NCBI GenBank assembly: GCA_963969525.1
Contig: OZ018388.1
Coordinates: 39,123,107-39,187,106, forward strand
DNA: 64,000 bases
Origin: Ontholestes murinus
Lineage: Eukaryota; Arthropoda; Insecta; Coleoptera; Staphylinidae
Direction: 5' to 3'
A program made the position numbers and the translations under genes. The notes below the pieces were generated by a model. It was not told where the DNA came from. It searched no databases and was given only the letters and a program-made list of their open reading frames with translations. Of the stretch, positions 44,478-55,716 are shown piece after piece (position 1 is the first letter of the stretch; each line of letters starts with the position of its first letter).

Positions 44478-44553
44478 CATTTTGCGGACAGTCTTCGGCA
44501 CCAGTAAAGGTTATGTAGCACAAGCAAATAATTGAGATGAGAGGCCACTTCAT
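44478..44553 (-). CDS. chitinase-like gene, exon 1 with signal peptide
   Basis: The minus strand starts with ATG at 44553 and encodes MKWPLISIICLCYITFTGAE followed by DCPQN, then a GTTAGT donor. The first 18 or so residues are a good secretion signal (hydrophobic ISIICLCYITF core, GA before the cut). The exon ends in phase 1, and its last G completes a glutamate codon with exon 2, with the frame staying open. This start is chosen because of the signal peptide and the matching phase. The protein is expected to be secreted. Confidence 0.78.
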
Positions 44554-44580
44554 GACTAATGCTCCCCAGGCGTCGTGAAC

Positions 44581-44617
44581 CAATGAACAAAAAGATAATT
44601 CCCTTTTACGTTTTATC
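44581..44617 (-). promoter_or_regulatory. possible core promoter of the chitinase-like gene
   Basis: On the minus strand a TATA-like GATAAAA (44617-44611) lies about 31 bases before a TCATTG initiator-like sequence (A at 44584), which is 31 bases before the ATG. The spacing fits an arthropod TATA-Inr promoter. Both motifs are imperfect. Confidence 0.35.
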
Positions 44618-46717
44618 TTTTCTGGCGAAATTCCTTGAACATTCATATTTAATAGAGATAAGATTTCGCTCTGATTTAATATTTAATCAGGTAAACAATA
44701 TCTTATTACGTCCTATTGTGTTTCAGATAATGGTTTACGTTTGCATGTATTATTATTTTAAATTCAATGGCTTTTAAAATTGTTACTTTATAAAAAAAAT
44801 ATTCAACAGTAGACTTTCTATACTATTTAATAAACTACTTCAAAGTATAGGTTACGATATTTTAATAAATCGAATAAACTATAAATGGATTTTGCTATAC
44901 ATATAGATTATTCGTATTTGCAGTCATCAAACAATTCTAATAATATATAATGCCTTTTAGCAAATGTTTTAATTGTTTATCTTTAGAAATGATCACTTTT
45001 TATATTTACAAAATTTAAATACAACAACTATAAAATTTTCTGAAACTAAAACATAATAAAATGTTCATCCACTGGGTTTCAAAAGATTATCTATTTTAAC
45101 ACCATGAGTAACTGGGAGAAAACAAAGACGTCTACCAATTCTAGTCTTTAAAGAAGGATTGTATGATTCATACATTTATTATTGACTAATTTCAAATTAG
45201 AATATTTTTATTTTAATTTTGATACTGTACCGAGGGCACCAAGCCATCTTATCTGGCTAAAAGATTCCTGGTAGATTCTGTGTTTTCAGTTTTATAATTT
45301 TAATTTTGTTTTATATTTCCATAAAATAATATATTTCCTACATAATAAAATAATTTTTAATTATCATAACCTAAACTGATTTATATTTTGAATGTATACA
45401 AAATATGTTTCTAAATAATCATTAAAGGTGTTGATGGGCAACTTTCTCTTTAAATATTACGAATTTATTTAATTTTTGTGTTGATTCTGTAGCCAAATTT
45501 CAATTGATATTCAAAGTTCTCTTGACTGTATGCTAAATTACAAAACTGATGTTATTACTTGCCTTCCTATGGGCAACTAATTATTTTGCCATTTTTAAAT
45601 TTTTGGGTAAATAACACATGTTTTTTGAATTGTTATTTTATTATTACTATTTGTTTTTCTTTAACTCATTCATAACTTTTGATAGTTCTTCTAAATTTTC
45701 AACAAAAATATGTATATAGAATTTCGGCAACGACTCTGTCGTTCTCGCAATTTTTTTCTAATTCGAGCAAATAAAAAAAATTGACTGCCCAAACAATTAT
45801 CCATTATTTCTTGTCAATTATAGAGAAACAATTTTTGAATAATTTATTGTCCTGTTAGAATACGCAATAAGTGAGTTTTCTGTACTCTGTAAAAATATAG
45901 CACTAATACCATGGTTACTTACAAAAGTTAGTAACCACGGTATTTTTCTATATTCTTGCAGGATAAAAAGGCTATGATTTACTGAAATTTTATCAAAATG
46001 AATGTTTTAGAAAAGAATGTGTGTTGTAAAAGGGTTTGATTTGTTAAGACATTTTTTATAAACTATAGAAATTGTAATGTAATTTATATTAATTATTTAT
46101 TATAAAGTTATATAAGTCCTTTATGTTTTAGAAAATTAACTAATTTTGTGTTTTTTAATTATTTATGTTTGTCATTGATTTAGTTAATTTAGTAGTTTTA
46201 TTTTAAATTTTCTAAATAGTCTAACAGACTTTCATTTGTTAGTTCTAGTTGGGGTTAAATAATTTAGTTAGGATTTTTTGTCAGGGTTTTAACACTTTTT
46301 GATGTTACAATATGAATTATCATAACATTATCTAACTGGATTTTAAATTAGATTATTTCCGAATTTTCTTAATTAAATTCATTAATCAGTCTGCATAAAT
46401 GATTTTGTATATATTATATTCACCTCTTTAATTAAAATAAAATACGGTTACACCAAACTTGGCACACCCTGTATATTTTAATGAATGTAAACATTAATTA
46501 TTGTATGCTAGTTCGTTTAATCCGCCAATTAATTACTTTCATTAGCTTAATTTACGCCGACTAATTTCGACATCAATTACAATTAAAATGTATTCTTCCG
46601 GTTCTTGAATATTGTGCTATTCTAGGAGCAAAAACTCTCAAGGAGATAAATTACACGCTCAAGTGTACGAGGAGAAGAAATATATCCGATTAGTAGTTCG
46701 ATCGCAAACGAAACGAC
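44618..46717. other. intergenic region between two divergently transcribed genes
   Basis: The chitinase-like gene leaves to the left and the serine protease homolog to the right. This roughly 2.1 kb AT-rich region therefore holds both upstream regions. It contains a hairpin at 45905-45944 and an ACACCCTGTATAT remnant (46465-46477) like the ends of the long inverted-repeat elements. The last roughly 75 bp is the presumed 5' UTR of the protease homolog. Confidence 0.5.
45905..45944. repeat. hairpin with 15-bp stem
   Basis: AATACCATGGTTACT and AGTAACCACGGTATT pair with one mismatch around a 10-base loop. It may be a remnant of a small foldback element. Confidence 0.6.
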
Positions 46718-47870
46718 ATGTGCATATTTACATTCGCTGTGATTTTCTCACTGATTTCGGCGGCGTTTTCCGATTCCTCAAATTCGTTGAGTAATAATAA
46801 TGGGAAAGGATGTGTTTGTGTGGCCCAGCATGCGTGTGGTGATAACGAGTCGACGGTGAACGGGGAAGGGCTCATAGATATAAGGTAAAGTAACCATCTG
46901 AGAGATTAGGAAATTATACGTAGGGATTTTTTTCATTTGTAGACTGGAGAAAGGGGTCTGTCGGAATTATTTCGAAATTTGCTGTGAGAATCCCGTCAAG
47001 GATATATCGAGGCAATCGCCGCATCTTCCCGTGCTCAGAGGATGCGGTTATCAAAATCCGATGGGAATAGGTTATCGCATTACTGGAGATTCATTGAATG
47101 CACATTTTGCGGAGCTTCCTTGGACTGTGGTCGTCTTACATAGAGAACAATCGGACGTTGGCGATCGTAATATATATAAATGCGGTGGTTCCTTAATCCA
47201 TCATCAGGTTGTAATAACGGCGGCGCATTGTGTAGCCGGTGCACTGGAAGGCCAATGGACAATAAGAGCTGGAGAATGGAATACACGCAGTCAAGATGAG
47301 TTAATGCCGCATCAAGATAGATTCGTTCAGGAGATAGTGATTCACCCACATTATCAAGGGGGGTCGTTAAAAAATGATATAGCCCTGCTATTTTTGGGTA
47401 GACCCGTCGACGTAGCTGAAAACGTCGGGTTTATCTGCTTGCCACCCCCAGAAACTCAGCTGGATGGCGTACGGTGCATCGCCAGTGGATGGGGAAAAGA
47501 CGCCTTCAAAAAAGGAAAACATTCTTCAATCCTTAAGAAGGTTGAACTACCGATAGTGCCACGTGACGACTGCATACAATCACTAAGAAACACGAGATTA
47601 GGGCAGTTCTATAACTTGCATCGCAGTTTTATTTGCGCGGGCGGCGAGGGCAGCAAAGACACATGCAAAGGCGACGGCGGCAGCCCCTTAGTCTGCCCCA
47701 TTCCCTCGCATCCTGGCCGCTTCCTGCAAATGGGCATCGTTTCTTGGGGAATAGGATGCGGGGAGAACAATACCCCAGGTGTTTATGCTAACGTGGCGCT
47801 TTACAGAGATTGGGTTGATAAACAGTTAGGTGCGAGAAGTTTTGATACTAGTTTATATAAGTACGAGTAA
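46718..47870 (+). CDS. CLIP-domain serine protease homolog (two exons, complete)
   Basis: Exon 1 is 46718-46884 and exon 2 is 46943-47870. The 58-bp intron has a GTAAAG donor and a TTTCATTTGTAG acceptor, and the phase splits an AG|A codon. The 364-residue product starts with a signal peptide (MCIFTFAVIFSLISAAFS). A CLIP domain follows at about 32-70 with six cysteines (32, 34, 40, 62, 69, 70) around GEGLIDIR and VCRNYFEICC. A linker (RGCGYQNPMGIGYRITG) leads to a trypsin-fold domain from about 104. His151 (TAAHC) and Asp201 (NDIAL) are kept. The serine is replaced by Gly301 in CKGDGGSPLVC. It is therefore predicted to be catalytically dead, as in the homologs that assist prophenoloxidase activation or Toll signalling in haemolymph. 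The GTG codon at 47031 is internal, not the start. Confidence 0.92.
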
Positions 47871-48006
47871 ATATTTACCTTATCTGATCCCCTTTATATA
47901 TCATACAACGCGATTACTTTGCTAATATTATGCATCTCGACCACATGTTCAAATAACAATTGCGCTGCTTTGTTTTTCTTTAAGTATGATTACACACACT
48001 AAATTT

Positions 48007-48016
48007 AATAAATAAA
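48007..48016 (+). terminator. polyadenylation signal of the serine protease homolog
   Basis: Two overlapping AATAAA hexamers, 137 bases after the stop codon, give a short 3' UTR. Confidence 0.65.
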
Positions 48017-48878
48017 ACCTCAAACTGTAAAATTGCTATATATTACAATATTAATATTTTATATAAAAACGCATTTTATATAAGAATATATTAACGTATT
48101 ATTTTTTATTATTATTATAATATATTCATGACTATGTATTATTCAAATAGTTATAAATATTCTTAATTCTGTACTTATATTAGAATGTGATATATTTGAT
48201 TAGATGTATTAAAATATCGACTATTAGTTCTAGCTATATAATATTTTTTTTATGATAATGATTGATAGTAATATTTGTATAATTATTCAAGCTGTTTGAT
48301 AAAGAATAACTGCAAAATATTACTTTAGAATGCCCCTTTATCATTCAATTTATTACAATATATTACTTTAGAGATGAACCTGTTCAATTTTTATTATTAA
48401 GTAAATTATTTACTAAAATAAAATAAATGATTGAAATACTAAATCTAAGAAGTATATGTCACTATACAACAAATAAGAAAACTCTTCTAAAGTAGTGTTA
48501 AGTTAATACTACCAATTACGTCTCGCAGTTTAGTATATATTTTGTGTAACAAATGTACGACTGTATTTATTGCATATAATTTTCATTCATTCAATATTTT
48601 TAATTAATTTTTATATATAAATATTTCGCATGGAAAAAAAAATTAGAAAAGTGTATATTATTAACATAGGAACAAATTTACAAGTTTCACACTGGCACCA
48701 TTTTAATATACATATATAAATATACATATTTTTAATGTTGTTGCAAATATAATTTGATTTATTTCATAATGGATTAATTTAATATATTTATTTTTAATTA
48801 ATCAAATTAATGTTTTAAATTATATAACACCATTTTTTAATTCGCAGATGTTATCTTGTTTAATTATTGTAATAACAA

Positions 48879-48968
<90 letters not shown>

Positions 48969-50022
48969 TATTAATTAGTATTATAAATAGTTGCTTCGTC
49001 AGTATTCGACGATGATTTATCTATATTTAATTTTAGTATTACATCAAAAACATATTCATTATTCAAATATTTACATTACAATTTGATAAATTTAATTTGT
49101 ATATATATTAAAATATCGAATATTAGTTTTAGCTAAATAACAATATTATAAATTAAATTTATTGCAATTAAATATTTTGTACCGTATGTTTTATGAAAAT
49201 ATTATATAATAGAAAAAATATTAAAACACCGTATCTAAAATTTTGTCCATAAACACTAGATTAGTGATATCTTTAAAGTATCCCAAAAGAGTGTTAATAG
49301 TAACTGAATGATTTAGTATTAATGATGTTTATTACATTCTTGCATTTCGTATTTTAGTGTATGTTATGGCAAAAGAAAAATTTGACAAACCTTATTAAAA
49401 AATTATAACCCATAATTTCATTAAATCGATTAAAAACAAAAGATGAGTAGTTGCATATAATAGACTCATACTTGAGCTTCGGTATTTATATATTAAAAGG
49501 AATATAATAGAATAATAAATAATGTATTATTTTCAAAATATTAAATTTTGATATAATTAATAATAATAATTATCTATTATTAATTTAGTTGTGATTATGA
49601 TATGGACTTAATTTACTTTGATTATTTTCGAGTGCATTATCAATAATGGCATCTCATCTAATCACCTTCATTGACAGTAATCTACTTTTAATTGGTATAC
49701 TTTATAATACGTTTTACAATATCGATCAGCATATTATTCCAAAAATCTATAATGAATATATTTTCTCAATGTTTATTGAATTTAAAATTAATTAACAGGT
49801 GATATCATTGCAATGTTTACGCTAGCGTCGTAGTTTTTATATATTAACATATGATCTTAGTTTTAACTACTATTAAAATTGACGTTTAATTATTCTCAAG
49901 TTGTAAACAAGTTAACGTATAAGTTTCGTATAAGCAATAAATTTTAGGAATTGTTAATATTTATATAATCTTTGGCATCAATGTTATTACTGTAATTCAC
50001 TAATTTATATTCAAAATCGTTA
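48017..50022. other. very AT-rich intergenic stretch
   Basis: No gene recognised. It contains a TA repeat at 48882-48964. Faint, diverged direct similarity exists between about 48120-48250 and 49020-49140 (TATTAAAATATCGACTATTA and a close variant). Confidence 0.5.
48882..48964. repeat. TA dinucleotide repeat, about 83 bp
   Basis: TA tract with a single CA interruption near 48910. Confidence 0.95.
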
Positions 50023-51366
50023 CGAGTGTTGTTATTTATATATTAAGAATAGAAAGAATAAACAAATGAATTTTATTAAAATGATTTTTATTGCTTTTCA
50101 AAACAATCACCTTTAGGATCTATACACTTTTGCATGCGGTTGAACCACCCTTCAAAGTACTTGGCCAGGCAGAAGATTGTACCTCTTTAACATGCGCCTT
50201 GAAGGCCTTGTCCGTTTCTTCGAGCGATGGAAATCGTTGTCCACGCAATATATCTTAAATTTCTGAGAACAAAAAAAGTTTATTCTTGTAGATGATCTTC
50301 CACTCAAACTCATAACTTCTCTGATTCACAGTTCATCAGCTTTGGATACATAAATTTATCACCTATATACTTACTTTCCCTTTATTTGGGCGATATAATA
50401 TAGCTTTGTCTTTTTGACGTTGACATTTTTAAATTAAAAAATTAAAATCATTTAATCCATTAGATGCCAAGTTGGGGCTGTAAGGCGATTGACCTATCAA
50501 TTGGATATTTCGTGTGTCGAAATAATCGTTCGCTCGCATTGTCGCCATGCAAAATGATTCGTCCTTTTGGGTTGGTTTCTCTCAATTTACCGAAAACTTC
50601 TGGCACGTATTGGTCTTATATCACGCTGAATTAATGATATTTAGATTTTCGAGAGTCACATTTGCCCCCTAACCTGTTTTCGTTAAGAAAAACGCCACCA
50701 TTTGCTTCTCAAGGCCTCGTGAACGAACATTTTTTGTTGGCTTTACTTCACATTGAAACACCCAAACTGACGATTGACCTTTTCAGTCTAGATCATACGC
50801 ATAAATCCACGACTCCTTACCTGTGATGATGCTGTATACGGCTTTGGATGCAGCACAGTTGTATTTTGAAATCTTTTTTGAGCATCCGTCAACAAATGTT
50901 GAATCCAACGCGCACACAACTTCCGAACACCCAAATGTTCGTGCAAAATCTTATGTATGCTGGTCATACTAATGCTTAAACATCTCTAGATTCCGTGATA
51001 TGTCATGACGATTTTCTTTAATTAGTTTTCGCACAGCATTGATATTTTCCGGCACAACGACCGATTTTGGACGACCTTCTTTAACTTCGTCTATGTGCGA
51101 ACTATGTCCACGCTTCAGTGTATCAGCCAAAAATTGAATTCAGTTGATTGATGCATTGCTCTTGAGTTAGATTCGAAAATTTTTGCAATTGATTTCCATG
51201 TATTGGCCGAGATGAAATTTTCAATTTACAACAGTAATAGTGCTCGCACATCAAAACGTTCTGAGTACATATAAGGTCAAAAATGTCAAAATTTGCGATG
51301 GCAATATCAGATTATACCTGGCAGTACCAGTATTGGCTGTTCTCAATAGATAAATAGCAACACTAG
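50023..51366 (-). mobile_element. mariner element, full length but inactive
   Basis: Inverted ends CGAGTGTTGTTATTTATATA (left) and CTAGTGTTGCTATTTATCTA (read inward from the right) are flanked by TA. On the minus strand the transposase reads from about 51195: a TQEQCINQLNSIF block, VKEGRPKSVVVPENINAV, then YSIITGKESWIYAYDLD with the first acid region (E in place of the usual D). It continues with SVWVFQCEVKPTK, SPYSPNLA and, after an interruption of about 140 bp, LRGQRFPSLEE and the CKSV..CFEKQ-like end. There are several stops and frameshifts. It belongs to the same lineage as the fragment at 3395. Confidence 0.85.
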
Positions 51367-53032
51367 TATTGCAAGTGCCCTTTTGAGATTCAGATTATTA
51401 TAATTAATCGGTGTAAGGCCTATATACATATACATGCCAATCGTTATTATAAACTCATATGTAAACCAAACAACTTATCAACAAAAAATTAATTTTTCAT
51501 TATATTTATAATTAAATTCAAAATTAAAGCTGTACTAATGGCATCTTAAAAACCGAAAGAGGTGTCTGCAGATATTTGATTAACTTAATTTTTTTTTTAC
51601 ATATTTCATTTTTGTTAATTTATTATAATTAAATTCTATTCTTTTTCATTTTTTAAAACCAATGCAAATTTTGTAAATTAAAATGTTTGTGTAAATTATA
51701 TATTGATTTACAGGTGCAGTATCGATTTATGTAATTCAATACGTGGCGGTGCTTTAGTACGTGTAGTAACTTTTACTATTAGTTGGTTGTTTTAAATTAT
51801 AATAATGTAAAACTGTGGTACAGAAACGCTCAAAAAAATTAATTATCATTATTACTTTTAGTTTATCTATATATCTATAGCACTACACTCCTTGTGGAGT
51901 TTCGCCGCTTCTTGCTGAAGCCCTTACAATCCCCATATATGGCTTTTAGTTTAAATTTTTGTCTTTTATTTGACAGAGCTTTGCTATCTTTGATATATGT
52001 AAAATGCAAATTACATTTGTATAATAGTATAATATACTATGTGCCATGTAAACGTCTAAGGAAGTAGTTGCTTTAATAAGTGACCTATTTTGTAGTCTTG
52101 TAGAGTCATTGATGTAGGTTTACGGAAAGTTTCGTATTTGTAAATTATTAAAAACCTTTTTTACTGGTGTTCGTCGGTATATATAGCCGTAGTCAGATCT
52201 TAGGTTGGTTTTTTTAAACAAAATTTAGTTAGTTTTAATTTTACTTATTAAATTGATTATATATCTTATTTTAATTAACTACTACTTAGATAAATAGATA
52301 GTGTGTGGTTTATTTCTGAAAACTTTTTAGTTTGCTTGGTGCATTCTTAAAACCACTTTCACAGAAAGATAATTCAAAATAAATTTATAAAATATTTATA
52401 TAACTTCCTTAATCCTTGTTGATATTTTTACCCTACTACTTGATAAATATATTACATTTTACCGATTATAGAATTAACCTATTCCCCGTTAGAGCAGGTA
52501 GCCATTCAGGTAGAAATACACCACACTCATCATATAATACCAACACAAGAAATTACATAGGTGATAAATAAAACTCTTCAGTTTTGAGAATTTGTGGCTT
52601 CATCAGGGAGATGATTATAGTCGACATTTAACTGTGTAAATTCTCAAAGCCGAAGAGTTTTATTGATCATCTCTATAATGGAACTAAACCAAGTGTCTTC
52701 TTGTGTCCACTCAAGACTACTAAGAATATCTTCAAGGTAATGCCGATCCAGACGACTACTTACTTTTCTTAAATACATAAAGAATTATATATTATGAATA
52801 ATCAATACCGTCAACCATGCACTACATATTTTAATCCCCACCTGAAGAAGATCAATACGACTTGGCTTAAACGTTACTTTTAGAATCATACAAACTTGCA
52901 AATTTGAAGATTGAAGCCGACTTATAATTAGTGTTTTTCAATGTGAGAGTCCGTGTTGGCAGCCTATGGTGGCAATATTGTTTTGGTGGCGTCTAATTTT
53001 GTTTATTATTTAGTCACTGATGCCAGATCACT
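51367..53032. other. non-coding with a short inverted repeat
   Basis: No gene recognised. See the inverted repeat at 52562-52668. A CCTGAAGAAG stretch at 52841 recalls a decayed PLE end but cannot be supported. Confidence 0.4.
52562..52668. repeat. inverted repeat with 31-bp arms
   Basis: GATAAATAAAACTCTTCAGT (52562 onward) returns as the reverse complement at 52638-52668 with three differences, separated by about 45 bp. The spacer contains CTTCATCAGG, that is CCTGATGAAG on the minus strand, as at PLE ends. It could be a rearranged PLE terminus. Confidence 0.6.
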
Positions 53033-53330
53033 ATGACAAATTACTCGATTGAACAACATGCCTCAATGATAAAACTACATTTTAATATTTATTGTTCGTT
53101 AATATAAAAATTGCGCGTGTTGTGCCATTTTACGGCAGGCGCAGTGTTCTTATGGGTCTCCTGATTTGAGACAACCAGTTTGGTATACAATCAGCTAACA
53201 TCTGTATACTAAATTAACGTTTAATCGCCCAAAATCTCAGCGCTGTACAAGAGAAACCGAGGCAACCAAATCCTCGGGGTGTACAAAAACTCGCACTTTT
53301 GATTACTTAGCAAGTTATGTTAATTTAAAT
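53033..53330 (+). pseudogene. mariner-like transposase N-terminal fragment
   Basis: An ATG at 53033 starts MTNYSIEQHASMIKLHF, which has the form of the first lines of the transposase at 28664 (SVEQH..IIKLF). A stop follows after INIYC-like residues. Weak out-of-frame similarity continues (FYGRRSVL near 53130, NRPKSQRC near 53225). No ends were found. Confidence 0.5.
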
Positions 53331-54639
53331 AAGGCTTAATCAACATAACTCAGGCTATTGATTAATCTCTTAGGAAGAATATCCCTCATTGTGCACAAGA
53401 ATTTGTTCTTGGCAACACCCTGGCGGATATTTGAACGAGGTTACATTCGGCATTAGATACATAATGATATACATACAAAATGTAATTTTGCTAATACTTT
53501 ACCCTCCTTATTTTTATATAACATCGACTTACTCTTATTAAAAAATCTATATAAAATACGCCCTGAAGAAAAAACAACGAAGGGAATCGCGCGCTCATTA
53601 AGAAGACATCTATTTTAGATGTCACAAATATTTCACTACAGCACCTTTCCAGAATTTTACACCAAGTTTTGGGAAATGTTTTAAAAAGTTCAGAACATGA
53701 CTGCGATAAAAATGTTTATCTTGCCGTCATTATTTTTGCAATAAGAAGAAATTACAATGAGTCGTTTTCATAAAAAATTACTGCGGATAAAAAACAAGAA
53801 CATATTAATGGTTGTTCGTGCTTGCTTCATTTGTCTTGTTATTTTTAAATATTTATTTTGTTTGGCAAAAAATTATATAATTTATTTCTTGATTTTTATG
53901 ATTTGCATTTTAGGGTGTTCTTGCATGTATGTAGGTCATTATGCATTTTATAAGGTGCAGGCTAGAGGGGACCCTAATAAACTGACCCTAAAAGGGTCGT
54001 AAGCCTATTGTATAAAATGTTGGGTTTAACAATAGTTAAGAAAGAGGAAAAAGGTGAAACGTCTTAAAATGCGAAGACACTCTTTTGGTCCCATCAGCAA
54101 CCAACCCTCCTTTCCCTTCCCACTCAAATTTACTTTGCTCTCTCTTTGTCATCAGACCCTTTCTAATTTGTTCGTGAACAGACCAATATTTCTTCATATT
54201 TTAACGTGAACTACAACACTAAGCTAAGTGTTTCTTAGCCATTCTCTTAACTCTTTAACTATTTACTTTATGTTCTTTTGCTATTTGTGTCCTTTTATTT
54301 AATTATGTGTTTGCTATTGCTATTAAACAGCATCAATTTAGTTTGTACTCGTTGTGGTAATAATAATTTATAACTATCATTGAATTTAATTTCTGATTAT
54401 TAGTAATTTCACGTTTACGAAGAACTCAGGAAAAGATAATTCTTATTCATAAAGCTTTCTCGTATGCTCCTACCACATTTAAACTAAAGATTGATGAGCT
54501 TTCTGTATATAGAATATTTCTATTGCTTTCTATTAGCATGTTCAGGTCCAAAGAGTTCAGCCTTCCATTAATTTGTTATTCGATTGTGAATTTAATTTTT
54601 CGGTTGATTGATAATCTATTTATATATTACATCTTTGCA
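53331..54639. other. non-coding, nothing recognised
   Basis: An 81-codon frame at 53757-54002 has a hydrophobic middle but no recognisable feature and is probably chance. No other feature is supported. Confidence 0.4.
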
Positions 54640-54870
54640 CTTCTAACTAAATATTACAAAAAGTATATTAGAAATATGAAAATATACTCAAAATTTCAGC
54701 TGAAGATAGAACGGGCAGAGTTCACTTCGAAGGATTTTCCACTCAAACCCATAAACATGCATCATAAATGGTACTTCAAAATCTTTAACTTGTCTCCATT
54801 TATATATTCAATGCTTACACAAAGCATATTTTAGTCTTTAAACATATTTTTATGACATGTGCTGTCACAT
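54640..54870. repeat. second copy of the repeat at 43803-44075
   Basis: Shares the TTACAAA..TATA, ACGGGCAGAGTTCACTTC-like and TTTTCCACTCAAACCCATAA stretches in the same order with about 20 percent differences. The tetranucleotide tail is not kept. Confidence 0.6.
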
Positions 54871-55716
54871 TATTTGATTTAAGATAGTTATATAAGTTAT
54901 AAGATTGAATATAGTATTGTTAAAAATGTGTATAGTTGCCTGTCTGTAAAAATAATGGATATTGTTTTTAAAGAGCTATTGTTCTATACACTAAGTATAT
55001 TGATACATATGGGGCGCGCATACATTTGAGATCCACGGTATGGTAACAAAGTACAGGAGGATCGATACGTATAAACAATGAGCTATTAACTCGATATCGA
55101 AGCGATATTTGATATATCGCAGCCGTAAAATTGTGATAAAATTTAAAACTGGCATTCCCCTAAGAGTGGAAAGAACAAAAGAATCAACGACGGCACATTT
55201 ATAACGTGTATAAAATGGCATGTGCATTTTATTGCGGCCCGACGTCAACTTGTTGTTTATTTGGATTGCTTTTATATATTAAGCGACAACGACGAACTGT
55301 GGGAAGGGTTTTAGGATCGGGGTTTCGGTGGGCTGGGTACTAATGGAATTCACCGTTATTATAAGTGTCGCCTTCTAGTAAACATTTATACATGACAGGA
55401 TTCATAATTAGTTTACTCCTGTCCACTAAACACGCCGAGCAGTATTTACTTGCTACATCTGTGTTCTACAAACCGTATCGTTTTACCACTCGAGTTACAT
55501 TTAAGAGATATAAAATGGTCCTGGAAATAATTTTATAAATACAAAAAAGCAAAAAATACTGTCGGATAATATATAAATTAGTTATATAATATAGAGTAGG
55601 GTGAAGTGACAACAAAATTATTTAAAGTCATAGATGTAAAATTAAATTAAGTTAGGAAACATGAGAATCTACTTAAGTATGCTTTACAGAGTACAATTTA
55701 TTATTTAATATATTAA
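54871..55716. other. non-coding, nothing recognised
   Basis: A more GC-balanced patch at about 55240-55460 contains no recognisable exon. Confidence 0.4.

Noticed and set aside
46690..46875. Minus-strand 61-codon frame
   Set aside because: It is the antisense of exon 1 of the serine protease homolog.
47031..47033. GTG as start codon of the serine protease homolog
   Set aside because: The frame is open through a splice acceptor at 46942 and joins in phase to an upstream exon with an ATG, a signal peptide and the first half of the CLIP domain.
52842..52880. Fifth hammerhead motif (CTGAAGA ... TAAAC)
   Set aside because: Stem II does not pair and the GAAA box is changed, so it is at most a decayed remnant.
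53757..54002. Small membrane protein
   Set aside because: The hydrophobic middle can be produced by T-rich sequence. No start context, splice sites or similarity was seen.
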